Positions 1-8,316 of a stretch of 64,000 nt of DNA are shown in pieces. The stretch comes from Vibrio sp. S9_S30. Lineage in GTDB: Bacteria; Pseudomonadota; Gammaproteobacteria; Enterobacterales; Vibrionaceae. The notes beneath the pieces were generated by a model. That model ran no database searches. It was not told the origin of the DNA and saw only the letters and a program-made list of their open reading frames with translations. A program made the position numbers and the translations under genes. The stretch is taken from the NCBI RefSeq assembly GCF_014694455.1, contig NZ_JAAUWT010000003.1, positions 62,001-126,000 on the forward strand, read 5' to 3'. The stretch's first letter is position 1; each line of letters starts with the position of its first letter.

Positions 1-282
1 TTTGTTGGCAAAGCGATGGAACGCTTGATCGATGGGTATTACACGCTATCGGATGAACACATGTACCGCTTGCTTCGAGAGCTTTCTTTAGCCGAGGATA
101 TTCAGCTTGAACCCTCGGCGTTAGCGGGCATGGTCGGTCCATTTCATGTTTGCACAAACCCTCACTATTTAGAAAAGTCTGGTATCGATAACGCCAAATT
201 GGACAACGCCACTCACCTTGTGTGGGCGACGGGTGGAAGCATGGTGCCACGCGATGAAATGGAAAAGTACTTAACCACTTGA
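1..282 (+). CDS. dsdA: D-serine ammonia-lyase, C-terminal part (cut by window start)
   Basis: This is the last 93 residues of a PLP-dependent D-serine dehydratase, which converts D-serine to pyruvate and ammonia in the cytoplasm. The reading frame is open from base 1, so the gene begins before the window. The segments RAMERL-like ([15 protein letters not shown]), LEPSALAGM and the terminal ATGGSMVP are characteristic of the DsdA C-terminus. The catalytic lysine and PLP-binding part lie outside the window, so integrity of the whole gene cannot be judged. It converges on the tad locus, from which it is separated by a hairpin and a 22-bp repeat. Confidence 0.9.
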   Translation, partial: FVGKAMERLIDGYYTLSDEHMYRLLRELSLAEDIQLEPSALAGMVGPFHVCTNPHYLEKSGIDNAKLDNATHLVWATGGSMVPRDEMEKYLTT

Positions 283-304
283 TATATCAAGGCAACACTT
301 CCTT

Positions 305-377
305 CTTGCTATACCCGATACTCCCTCTTGTTATACCCAATACTCCCTCTTGTTATACAACAATAATAAGAGGGAGT
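305..377. repeat. 22-bp tandem repeat merging into a gene-end hairpin
   Basis: Two near-identical 22-bp units (305-326 and 327-348, core CTTG.TATACCC.ATACTCCCT) are followed by a partial third. The last unit supplies the left arm (342-356) of a 15-bp inverted repeat whose right arm is 363-377, with a six-base loop and one G:T-type mismatch. It lies between the convergent ends of dsdA and tadG and may terminate both transcripts, although neither side has a strong T-tract. Confidence 0.7.
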
Positions 378-381
378 GTCG

Positions 382-1770
382 TTATTTGGTGAGCGTCACC
401 GTATTGATATTATTGGCAATCTTCCGTAGAACCGTGGCGATGCTTCTCGCGCTTGCTTTGTAATAATTCCCAGGGGTCGCGCATGCCTTAACGGCAGCGG
501 AGGTGTTTTCGAAGTCAATGGAATAAATCTCTACCCCCCTGCGCTTCAGCTCTCGGCAGATGAGTACTTGCTTTCTATCCCGAATCATTGGGTCGATAAA
601 ATGGTTACCGTCTGAAAAGAGGACGACCACTTTTCTATTGCTTGCATCATTGTATTCACGAGGAATGCGCGGCAATCGATCGTTCCATAAGCCTTGCCAC
701 CTTGGCGACAATACCCGCCACGCCCAAAGCATTCCCTCTGCATTATTGGTGCTCATTTCCCATTGCAGATTATCCACCGATTGAATGAACTCTTTGTATG
801 TTCTCATGAGTGGGTGCAATTGAGACATACCGCAATCTGCATCATCAAAAATGCCAAGGTTGGTGCGTACTTTATCAAGATAAGGGTTTCGGTTCCCAAG
901 AGGATAAAATTTCGTCAGGGGCGTACCATCGGAATACTGATCAACCAGAGGCTCAGAATGAGAGGTATACAGGTTCAATTGATCACTCAATCTCGTTGGC
1001 GGGCGCTCCAATGAACGTACCCAATGCCCCGACACATCTGAAGGCGCATTGATCCCGTCGACATGTTCTGGAAGTTGTGCGCAAAACGCATCTCGGTTTC
1101 TACCCGGCAGCGCTTCTTCTAGTAAATCTCGCCACCCTTGTTCACGTGCAATCTTAACCATCGAGCGCGGAATTCGGGTTGTTGAATAATGGAAAAATTC
1201 GGGATAAGGGCCAATGTTAACGAACCCTGTCGCCGGAACAACGCTGACGATCCGGTTGTTATTTCTCCGCTCTCTTGAATAGAAAATCTTCGCGAATGCG
1301 TAGAGACCCTTTTTGGTTTGGGCCATCGCTTGCCCAGCCATAGAAGCCGACACATCCACCATAATGGCCACTTCAACAGAGTGATCATTCGTGCTAGCTT
1401 CTGCGTCCGTCGATACCGATAGCTCGGGTAATACTTCGTCAAATCCTAATAGAGGCATCGCATTGTCCAGAGACGCTTCTATTTTTATTGCACTAACGCT
1501 TTGGGTACGCAGCCAACCAAACGACTCTTGCGTAATGCCATTGCGATCATCGTCTCCCAAGTTTCCTCGCATGATCTCTTGGGTGTCACCCTGAGGGGTA
1601 CTGGAGTCGGCGGCGGAAAGTATGGCAGCATCGGCAATGGCAGAGAGCCGGCTGGATGCCGTATTTAGACGTATGGTTTCCACCACCACCGCAAGAAACG
1701 TCAGCATCCCCACAAGCACTAATGCGAACAGAGGGGAAAAGGCGCCAAGCTGCTTTTGTTGTTGAGCCAC
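382..1770 (-). CDS. tadG: TadG-like protein with von Willebrand factor A domain
   Basis: This 462-aa protein is the last gene of the tad operon. One N-terminal membrane segment (about residues 10-35) is followed by a VWA domain with a metal-site motif DVSAS near residue 140, and a later VVLFSDGNHF strand typical of VWA folds. TadG proteins are minor-pilin-related or pilus-anchoring proteins of the Flp system. I chose the GTG start at 1770 because an AGGAGGTGAG ribosome-binding site lies just upstream; the frame is open further to 1827. The GTG overlaps the TAG stop of tadF by one base, indicating translational coupling. Long VWA-bearing TadG variants are known in vibrios; which ligand it binds cannot be read from sequence. 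Confidence 0.85.
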   Translation of the reverse strand: MAQQQKQLGAFSPLFALVLVGMLTFLAVVVETIRLNTASSRLSAIADAAILSAADSSTPQGDTQEIMRGNLGDDDRNGITQESFGWLRTQSVSAIKIEASLDNAMPLLGFDEVLPELSVSTDAEASTNDHSVEVAIMVDVSASMAGQAMAQTKKGLYAFAKIFYSRERRNNNRIVSVVPATGFVNIGPYPEFFHYSTTRIPRSMVKIAREQGWRDLLEEALPGRNRDAFCAQLPEHVDGINAPSDVSGHWVRSLERPPTRLSDQLNLYTSHSEPLVDQYSDGTPLTKFYPLGNRNPYLDKVRTNLGIFDDADCGMSQLHPLMRTYKEFIQSVDNLQWEMSTNNAEGMLWAWRVLSPRWQGLWNDRLPRIPREYNDASNRKVVVLFSDGNHFIDPMIRDRKQVLICRELKRRGVEIYSIDFENTSAAVKACATPGNYYKASARSIATVLRKIANNINTVTLTK

Positions 1771-2264
1771 TATCTCACCTCCTGAACAAAATGGGATTGA
1801 AACCGTTCCTCTGGCCAAAGTCGCCAAATGAGGTTCGTGTTGGTGTCGCGGACTTCATAACAAAGTGTCACTCGGATCAGTGTGCCCGTTGCTAAATTGG
1901 GCCAATTCGCCGTAGCACGGCACACCCCAGTTCCGAACAACGTTTCCCTTTTGTTGTTCGCTCGGTCAAACGTTTCAATTTGGACGCTGGCTTCTCCAGC
2001 AACCCGTTTGCCCAGTTCGTTATCGACAAACCTTTGGTAGAGATGAAATTGTTCAATCTCTGCCTGAGAATCCAACGTTTTACTGCTGCTCACCATCTGT
2101 AAAATGTTGTAGTTCAAGTCCGTTATTTTCTGCTCTAAACGGAGGATTCTCAGTAAATCGGCGGTCGATAGTATAAGGATCAGTAAAGCCGGTAAAATAC
2201 ATAAAAACTCAATACTGACACTGCCTTTATGCACCCCTTTACTTTTTTTAAAATACGCACTCAA
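1770..2264 (-). CDS. tadF: TadF-like minor pseudopilin
   Basis: This 164-aa protein has a short positively charged leader ending in KG, then SVSIEF followed by a hydrophobic stretch (about residues 15-40). Glu at position 5 of the predicted mature protein is the hallmark of TadE/TadF pseudopilins processed by the TadV prepilin peptidase. Such proteins are minor components needed for Flp pilus assembly at the inner membrane. It overlaps tadE upstream (4 bases, ATGA-type) and tadG downstream (1 base). The assignment as TadF rather than a second TadE rests on gene order. Confidence 0.85.
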   Translation of the reverse strand: MSAYFKKSKGVHKGSVSIEFLCILPALLILILSTADLLRILRLEQKITDLNYNILQMVSSSKTLDSQAEIEQFHLYQRFVDNELGKRVAGEASVQIETFDRANNKRETLFGTGVCRATANWPNLATGTLIRVTLCYEVRDTNTNLIWRLWPEERFQSHFVQEVR

Positions 2265-2743
2265 TTTAGTATCAACTCCGGATTGAGTATCAAAATACTG
2301 CTGTAAGTAAACTCTTCATCGATGAACCACGCTAAAGGCGACAAGGTGAAGCGCACGTTGATCGTGGCTTCTATACGAAATACCGGTGCCGTTGGGCGTC
2401 TAAACTCTTCCTCTATTTCGTCTTCCACTGTCTCGGCATTCAGCATATCTTGTAAGGAATCGAAACGGCGTGAACTCACCTCTGACAGTTCGATAAGCCC
2501 TTCACTTCTCTCTTTTATTTCTCGGGTCACAACCCCCAAGGTGAGGTTGCGATCCAACCAGTTTTCCGTAATGAGCGCTCGCAGTGTTCCCCTCATCGCC
2601 GAATCCAGCATGGAGTACTGCCAATGCATTTTGGCAATATCAAAGAAGATGAGAATAAGCGTTAAAAATAATGGGAATAACACGACAAATTCGAGGCTTG
2701 CAATGCCTTTTTGCCGACGCTCCTTTGCCCAGTTCAGGCTCAT
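2261..2743 (-). CDS. tadE: TadE-like minor pseudopilin
   Basis: This 160-aa protein begins with a basic leader (KERRQKG), a probable cleavage site before IASLEF, and a hydrophobic segment at about residues 15-37. The Glu5 of the mature form is present. TadE proteins are pseudopilins of the Flp/Tad machine, handled by the same peptidase as the major pilin. The stop overlaps the start of tadF, and the start overlaps the end of tadD by four bases, so the group is translationally coupled. Confidence 0.86.
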   Translation of the reverse strand: MSLNWAKERRQKGIASLEFVVLFPLFLTLILIFFDIAKMHWQYSMLDSAMRGTLRALITENWLDRNLTLGVVTREIKERSEGLIELSEVSSRRFDSLQDMLNAETVEDEIEEEFRRPTAPVFRIEATINVRFTLSPLAWFIDEEFTYSSILILNPELILN

Positions 2744-3483
2744 GGAATGGATCGCCTTTTTAACTTGGCGATATCCTTATCGACTTGATTCTTGGTCATG
2801 TGTCTCGCAAGAATGTTACGAGCTTCTTCTTCTCGATTCTCGGCAAGCAAAATGAGGGCAAAGTTCATTTCAACTCTGGGGCTTAGGTTCTTGTAACTCA
2901 GTAATGGCGTGAAAACTTCACGTGCTTTTTCTGTCTCTCCATTGGTTAACCAAGCCAGTGAAAGATTAGAACGATACGTTGCATTGTCTGGCTCGATCTG
3001 TGTCGCTTTTTCAAAATGCCCCACGCCCTCTTTAAACTGCCGCTGGCTGACCAATGCCGCCCCTAAACCGTTGTGTAAAGCGCCCTCAATAGAAGGTTTT
3101 GATTGCTCACCTAAATTGGACAAGCCAGATCGATAGGCTTTTTCACCTTCTACGTAATCCCCCCCCTTCAAATGGTATTTCCCAAGGTAGAGTGCGGCCT
3201 CTGAAGAAGCGCGTTCATAAGCCATTTTCTGAAGGCGCGCAATGGCAGCCTGCTTTTTGTCCTGCAAGTACAGAGATCTTGCTAACATCACCTGATAATG
3301 CGCATCGTCGGGCTGTTCTTCCGTAAGCAATACGTAAAAATGCTCGGCTCGGTCGTACTGCGAGTAGTTAAACGCGGCTTCCGCCATGGCTTGGTAATTA
3401 TGACTTTTCTTCTCTTCGGCATGATCGCGAGTACTTGTACATGCAGTAAGAAGCACCACCATTATTCCTAACAGTAAACGCAT
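2740..3483 (-). CDS. tadD: TadD, TPR-containing lipoprotein of the Tad pilus
   Basis: This 247-aa protein has a lipoprotein signal ending in LLTAC (Cys15). Helical TPR-type repeats follow, for example the YSQYDRAEHFY, KQAAIARLQKMA and FKEGVGHFEKATQIEPDNATYRSNL segments. TadD is an outer-membrane-associated lipoprotein thought to act like a PilF/PilW pilotin, helping secretin assembly. It lies between tadC and tadE with a short 9-base gap upstream. Length and position match the family. Confidence 0.9.
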   Translation of the reverse strand: MRLLLGIMVVLLTACTSTRDHAEEKKSHNYQAMAEAAFNYSQYDRAEHFYVLLTEEQPDDAHYQVMLARSLYLQDKKQAAIARLQKMAYERASSEAALYLGKYHLKGGDYVEGEKAYRSGLSNLGEQSKPSIEGALHNGLGAALVSQRQFKEGVGHFEKATQIEPDNATYRSNLSLAWLTNGETEKAREVFTPLLSYKNLSPRVEMNFALILLAENREEEARNILARHMTKNQVDKDIAKLKRRSIP

Positions 3484-3492
3484 AGATGTTCC

Positions 3493-4410
3493 TTAACGTA
3501 AGCTTTCCAAAAGCAGGTTGAGTGTGGGGGCGACAATAAGGACAAGCAGTGGCAACATGATCAACGCCATTTGAATGAGGGTGATTTTCCCCGGTAAGCT
3601 GCCTGCTTTTTCTTCCAGATCCATTTTTCTCATTTGGCGCGCATCTTCACTGATGGTTCTCATCGTATCGGCTAATGGCGACCCGTATTTCTGAGCCATT
3701 GCTAACGTATTCGCGAGCCGAGATAACTCTTCTAATCCACTTCGCCAAGCCAGCTTCTTCATGCACTCCGATTGATCACCAATGACTTTCATTTCCGCTT
3801 GTGTTCGTAAAAACTGAGAGGAAAGCCCAGGCTCGACATTCACTAAGTAGTGCCCTACTTTTCCGAGCGAGCGCTCTAAAGACAGCCCAGCCTCAACGCT
3901 GATCACCAACAAATCAATGGCATCGGGAAGCACTTCTTGCTGGCGAGCTTTTGCTATGCCGGCACAACGCTTTAGCCAGTACTCGGGAATGTTTGAGCCG
4001 ATCACATAACTCACCAAAACAAACATCACGGTGAACATGGAGACAGGCTCTGGCTTTTGCAGTTGCCAAAGCAGCACGCCTAATGCCACGCCCACACCAA
4101 GCATGAACTTGGCGGCTTTCACTTTATTCACGGCATTGAGTTCAAAGTAACCAGCACGCTCAAGCAATTGCTGAAGTCGAGAGGATTCTTTTTCAGAAAC
4201 TGGGTACAGATACCCAATACGCGCCCACCCCTGATATTCCGATGCGACTTGCGTTTTCTTATGCTTGGGCTTTTCGCTGTATCTCTCCAATTGACGTTGC
4301 CAATGCGTGTCTTTAGACCCGTCAAACCAAATGAGAACGGCGCTCACCATCAGCCATAAAACCAGAAGCGCAACCAAAAATTCGGTGGCGGGTAGTTGAA
4401 TTGATTCCAT
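3493..4410 (-). CDS. tadC: TadC inner-membrane platform protein
   Basis: This 305-aa protein has a type II secretion F (GspF/PilC-like) domain in its C-terminal two thirds. It has an N-terminal membrane helix (about 8-28), a further membrane pair near 95-135, and a C-terminal one near 280-300. The segment ARQQEVLPDAIDLLVISVEAGLS is typical of TadC. TadB and TadC together form the inner-membrane platform on which TadA drives pilus assembly. The ribosome-binding site (AAAGG, seven bases before ATG) lies inside a 17-bp tandem repeat that separates it from tadB. Confidence 0.92.
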   Translation of the reverse strand: MESIQLPATEFLVALLVLWLMVSAVLIWFDGSKDTHWQRQLERYSEKPKHKKTQVASEYQGWARIGYLYPVSEKESSRLQQLLERAGYFELNAVNKVKAAKFMLGVGVALGVLLWQLQKPEPVSMFTVMFVLVSYVIGSNIPEYWLKRCAGIAKARQQEVLPDAIDLLVISVEAGLSLERSLGKVGHYLVNVEPGLSSQFLRTQAEMKVIGDQSECMKKLAWRSGLEELSRLANTLAMAQKYGSPLADTMRTISEDARQMRKMDLEEKAGSLPGKITLIQMALIMLPLLVLIVAPTLNLLLESLR

Positions 4411-4460
4411 TTTTTAACCTTTGAGCTTTTTTAACCTTTGAGCTTTTTTAGCCTTTGAGC
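4410..4460. repeat. Three 17-bp tandem units spanning tadB stop to tadC start
   Basis: Units 4410-4426, 4427-4443 and 4444-4460 share TTTTTTA(A/G)CCTTTGAGC as written on the plus strand. On the coding strand each unit reads GCTCAAAGG(T/C)TAAAAAA. The unit at 4444-4460 encodes the last residues and stop of tadB, and the unit at 4410-4426 supplies the tadC ribosome-binding site, so the array repeats the 3' coding end and the downstream ribosome-binding site. Confidence 0.9.
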
Positions 4461-5350
4461 TGAGTAAGACGCCTGATTAGGTAAAGCCCCACCAGCACAC
4501 TGGCGATCACGTAAGCAACCACCATCTGACCGGTATGGGTCGTCATCAGAAAATTGAAATGCTCCCTGCCCGTCGTAAACAAAACGAGTGCAACAATACA
4601 TGGCAGTGCCGCCAATACTTTTGCGGAATTGCGAGATTCCGAAGTAATCGATTTGATGCTGGCAGACAGCTCCCGCCTTGATCGTAACGTGTCTCGCAAA
4701 CGTGAAAGCACATCCGACAACCGCCCGCCCGTTTCTTGCTGCAAGCTCATCACTATGGTTAAAAAACGAAATTCAGGTATCGGCATACGCTTCGCGGCAT
4801 TGGCCATGGTTTCTTGCATGGTTTGACCAACACCCAGTTCGGCGTGGATTTGGAAAAAGAGACGAGCGATCACACCTGAGTGTTGCTGAGAAATCACTAA
4901 GAAGGTGTCCGCGAGCGGCGCACCGACTCTTATCGCCCTGAGTAACCCGTCGATCACATCGGGCAGTTCCAACCTAAAAGCTTCAATGGCTTTTTGTTGG
5001 GCTTGATAGTAGCCAAACCATAACCCACTCACGATCACAGCCACCGAAAGCAGCAGCGAGAACCATAGGGGCATGCCATTGGAAAAAAGAACAATAGGCA
5101 ACGCAACCATCGTAGCGGCGGTAACCCGCTTCCATTTCTTTAATGTGTCTGGCTCAATGAGCGTTTCACACTGCTTGTACCATTCGTACTTTTCAAGAAA
5201 AGAAGGAGTGGGCTTATTGAGGTTTGCGTTCTCTCCCTTGCCATAACGTTCAAGCTGTTTGCTCCAATTTTCTTCCGCTTTTTGCGACTTTAGAAATAGG
5301 GACATCAAACCGAACCATATAAGAACCACCGCCACGTACATCATTGGCAT
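4448..5350 (-). CDS. tadB: TadB inner-membrane platform protein
   Basis: This 300-aa protein has an N-terminal membrane helix, a membrane pair at about 78-115 and a C-terminal helix pair, with a GspF-type domain. The sequence LPDVIDGLLRAIRVGAPLADTF and the later QQETGGRLSDVLSRL are typical of TadB. It partners TadC in the membrane platform. Its start overlaps the end of tadA by ten bases. The last codons fall inside a 17-bp tandem repeat that continues to tadC. Confidence 0.92.
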   Translation of the reverse strand: MPMMYVAVVLIWFGLMSLFLKSQKAEENWSKQLERYGKGENANLNKPTPSFLEKYEWYKQCETLIEPDTLKKWKRVTAATMVALPIVLFSNGMPLWFSLLLSVAVIVSGLWFGYYQAQQKAIEAFRLELPDVIDGLLRAIRVGAPLADTFLVISQQHSGVIARLFFQIHAELGVGQTMQETMANAAKRMPIPEFRFLTIVMSLQQETGGRLSDVLSRLRDTLRSRRELSASIKSITSESRNSAKVLAALPCIVALVLFTTGREHFNFLMTTHTGQMVVAYVIASVLVGLYLIRRLTQLKG

Positions 5351-6630
5351 GTACCTGCGAGTTCGTCTTCTAGGCCAAAGTGCGCGGCTTTTTCCAGCAA
5401 CTCGGCCGAGACAGAATAGGGTTTATGAACGCCAGAGATCTCCCCTTTGGTGGAGCCAGAAAACTCAAACTTAAAAATGGGTGAAACCACAATATTGTCA
5501 TTCTCGATCCCAACAATTTCACTGATTGCCGTCACTCGCCGCTTTCCGTCTCTCATTCGCTCAAGCTGAACCACAATATCAATGGCACTGACTATTTGGT
5601 TACGAATGATGTTTTCCGACAGCTTCTCCGACCCCATTTGAAGCATGTTGGTTAGTCGCAGCAGAGCATCCTCTGGAGAATTGGCGTGGAGCGTACACAA
5701 TGAACCATCGTGGCCAGTGTTCATGGCTTGCAGCATATCAAATGCCTCAGATCCACGAACCTCACCCAAAATAATTCTGTCTGGGCGCATACGCAGGGCA
5801 TTCTTGACTAACGCACGAACGGTGACTTCACCTTTGCCTTCACTGCTCTCATTTCTGGTTTCTAACGGCACCCAATGGGGCTGTTCCAGCGATAACTCCG
5901 CCGCATCTTCAATGGTGACAATGCGTTCATCGTTACGAATGTGCCGACTTAATGCATTCAACAATGTCGTTTTACCCGATCCCGTACCACCAGAGACCAA
6001 AACGTTGAAACGGCATTCCGCAGCAATGCTGAGAAATTCAACCATGTTATCGGTCATGCTGCCCTTTTCTGCTAGGTGGTTGAGCATCAATTTACTGGCA
6101 GGGAATTTACGAATGGAAATGCACGTACCATGCAGCGCCAATGGGGGAATAATGACGTTCACACGGCTTCCGTCGGCTAAACGGGCGTCCACCATTGGGT
6201 TGGCTTCATCAATTCGACGACCGATGGCATTCACGATGCGTTGAGCAACATTTAATACGTGCTGGTCATCACGGAACCGAATCTCGGTTTTTTCAAGCTT
6301 GCCAAAGCGTTCTACAAACACCGAATGCGGGCCGTTCACCAAAATGTCGGAAACCGAGGGATCTTCAACGAGGATCTGTATCGGCCCTACACCAATCATT
6401 TCGTCAACGAGTTGCTGGCATAACTGGGCAATTTCAGTGCTGTTGTATGGCAGCATTTTTCGCCCAGCAATGTCATTGAGCGCGTTGCTCACTCGGGGTA
6501 ACAATTCCTCCCGCGACAAATTGGCCGCGACGGAGGGATCCATCAGTTCGTAGAAGGCTTCCCGAGCTTGTTCGGAAACATCAAACAACTCATTGCGTCT
6601 GCTGACTTTTTCAGTAAGAGAGCCGAACAT
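5341..6630 (-). CDS. tadA: TadA secretion ATPase (CpaF family)
   Basis: This 429-aa cytoplasmic ATPase powers assembly of Flp pili. It shows a Walker A loop GGTGSGKTT near residues 212-221, a Walker B region ILGEVRGSEAFD near 284, and the HDGSLCTLHAN His-box, all as expected for type II/IV secretion ATPases. The N-terminal region matches CpaF-type proteins. It lies two bases after tadZ and overlaps tadB. In some Tad systems this ATPase drives both extension and retraction; nothing in the sequence decides that here. Confidence 0.95.
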   Translation of the reverse strand: MFGSLTEKVSRRNELFDVSEQAREAFYELMDPSVAANLSREELLPRVSNALNDIAGRKMLPYNSTEIAQLCQQLVDEMIGVGPIQILVEDPSVSDILVNGPHSVFVERFGKLEKTEIRFRDDQHVLNVAQRIVNAIGRRIDEANPMVDARLADGSRVNVIIPPLALHGTCISIRKFPASKLMLNHLAEKGSMTDNMVEFLSIAAECRFNVLVSGGTGSGKTTLLNALSRHIRNDERIVTIEDAAELSLEQPHWVPLETRNESSEGKGEVTVRALVKNALRMRPDRIILGEVRGSEAFDMLQAMNTGHDGSLCTLHANSPEDALLRLTNMLQMGSEKLSENIIRNQIVSAIDIVVQLERMRDGKRRVTAISEIVGIENDNIVVSPIFKFEFSGSTKGEISGVHKPYSVSAELLEKAAHFGLEDELAGTCQ

Positions 6631-6632
6631 GA

Positions 6633-7748
6633 TTAGCCTCCATGACCGAAGCAGATCAAGGAAGAAAGCGACTTAATTTGGCGCGTTAGCTTCCCTTTTA
6701 ACGTGACTAAGGGGACGCCGTCGCGTTCTGCTGCTAGGAAAGGTTTGTCGTCGTAGGGCAATTCCATCGCGACGTTGAGATCGAGTGACTGCTCAAACAG
6801 CCGTTTAGGTATGCGTTTTTTGCCACTGCGAGACTGATTCCCTATGACTATCTGACGCTGATTAGGGTTGCGTTTTTGTGGCACCGCCTTCGATAAGAAT
6901 CGGCTGCTATTTAAGTTGTAGTCGGATACCCAAACCACCACATCGGCACTGGCGACTAAGTCTCTCGCGGCTTGGCTACGAAGATCCGGAATATCGACGA
7001 CGACCATCCCGTAATGATGGGATAAGGCTTGCACGCACTGCTTGGCTTTTTGCGCATCGATGTCACTGTCATTCATCTTTTCGGCATAGAACAAATGCAG
7101 GTTCTTATGGACTTGGTGTGCGGTGTGCGCCAGCAAGGTGTCATCAATTTTGTCAACGTTGGCCATTAACTGAGCCAATGAAGGTTCGTAATCTTTACCC
7201 AGCAAAATCGGATGCTGGCTCTGATACGTATCCAAATCGACCAAAGCCACACGTTGTTTAAACGCATCGGCCATCTGCCAACTGACATTGGAAGCAAGCG
7301 TACTCGTTCCTTGGCCGCCTCCTGTACCCACCACGCACACTTTTCTGCCTTGCAGTAATACGGTTTCTTTCTCTTGCCCTAGAAACTTCAGTAAGCTTGC
7401 TCGTAACCCATCCGGATCCAGCGGTTTGGTATGGTAATCACTGATGCCAGCAAACAGTAAACTGCGGTACAACGCCAGATCGGCTTTTTTGCCTAATACG
7501 ATCACTTTTATTTGTGGTGGGCAGTGCTGCGCTAAATTGCGAAGTGAATCTTCTAAATTCAGCCCTTCACCGCTATCCACGATCAAAATGTCGGGCGCCT
7601 CATGCAGAGCTATCCAGTTGGCCGAATCTTCAATGCCTCCTGCCTGAACCGTCATTTCCGCTTCAAGTTGAGAGGCGATGTTTTCAAGACCTAAACGCGT
7701 TTCTTTATCCAATACGAACGCTTGAATGGTTTGATTCAAATTGCTCAC
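6633..7748 (-). CDS. tadZ: TadZ/CpaE polar-localisation ATPase-like protein
   Basis: This 371-aa protein has an N-terminal receiver-like domain (about 1-125) and a C-terminal ParA/MinD-like domain. Its P-loop reads GTGGGQGTST, so both lysines expected in a standard MinD-type deviant Walker A (KGGxGKT) are missing. ALVDLDTYQSQ and MVVVDIPDL follow as the usual ParA strands. TadZ proteins mark the site of Tad assembly, usually a pole, and atypical P-loops are known in the family. It is closely spaced with rcpB (1 base) and tadA (2 bases). Confidence 0.88.
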   Translation of the reverse strand: MSNLNQTIQAFVLDKETRLGLENIASQLEAEMTVQAGGIEDSANWIALHEAPDILIVDSGEGLNLEDSLRNLAQHCPPQIKVIVLGKKADLALYRSLLFAGISDYHTKPLDPDGLRASLLKFLGQEKETVLLQGRKVCVVGTGGGQGTSTLASNVSWQMADAFKQRVALVDLDTYQSQHPILLGKDYEPSLAQLMANVDKIDDTLLAHTAHQVHKNLHLFYAEKMNDSDIDAQKAKQCVQALSHHYGMVVVDIPDLRSQAARDLVASADVVVWVSDYNLNSSRFLSKAVPQKRNPNQRQIVIGNQSRSGKKRIPKRLFEQSLDLNVAMELPYDDKPFLAAERDGVPLVTLKGKLTRQIKSLSSLICFGHGG

Positions 7749-7749
7749 G

Positions 7750-8316
7750 TTATTCTCCCGTTACTGTCTGTTTTTCAGCAACTTTGATCGCACCTTTCAT
7801 CAACCTTTGTACTGCGCCAGTTTTAAGCGCAGAACTGGTGTCTTTGTATTCACTGCCCTCAAACCAAAACGCTTTATTTGAAGCCAAAATATATTGATTT
7901 CTCAGCATGTTGCACTCAGCGAGATTTAAGGCGTGTCCGTCCTTCTTGTATTTGCAACTCCCCGGTACCAGCGTCACCTCTAGATTCACATTCATTGGGT
8001 TCGATGATGCGCGACCAAAATGGAGATCCACCGCCATATTCAGATGGTTTTCTAAGTGGCTTTGGATGGCAGGCCAGTGAGGAAAATGCTTGCGTGAATT
8101 CGAAACAAACACGTCAATTTTGCCTGTTTCCACACGGTCGTAATAAAACGGCTTAAGGACTTGCTTTAGCGATTGTTCAAACTCATTGACATTGACTTGA
8201 TAACGGTGCTCTTGCGTGATCACTGGATCTTCAAGGCTGCTTGACGCACAGCCTTGAAGGAGCATCACTAACCCCAAGCCAATTACCGCTGTTTGTGTGT
8301 TCTTTTTAGTAATCAA
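7750..8316 (-). CDS. rcpB: RcpB-like outer-membrane lipoprotein of the Tad pilus
   Basis: This is a 188-aa lipoprotein with the lipobox LLQGC. The frame is open to 8382, but I chose the TTG at 8316 because GGAG lies eight bases upstream and the resulting N-terminus (LITKKNTQ...) gives a normal signal peptide; no suitable ATG precedes the hydrophobic core. It overlaps the rcpA end by 11 bases. RcpB is an outer-membrane component thought to work with the RcpA secretin. The name rests mostly on position between rcpA and tadZ, since this family is poorly conserved. Confidence 0.75.
   Translation of the reverse strand: MITKKNTQTAVIGLGLVMLLQGCASSSLEDPVITQEHRYQVNVNEFEQSLKQVLKPFYYDRVETGKIDVFVSNSRKHFPHWPAIQSHLENHLNMAVDLHFGRASSNPMNVNLEVTLVPGSCKYKKDGHALNLAECNMLRNQYILASNKAFWFEGSEYKDTSSALKTGAVQRLMKGAIKVAEKQTVTGE

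Noticed and set aside
560..1052. Plus-strand frames opposite tadG
   Set aside because: They mirror a well-supported gene on the other strand and show no independent evidence.
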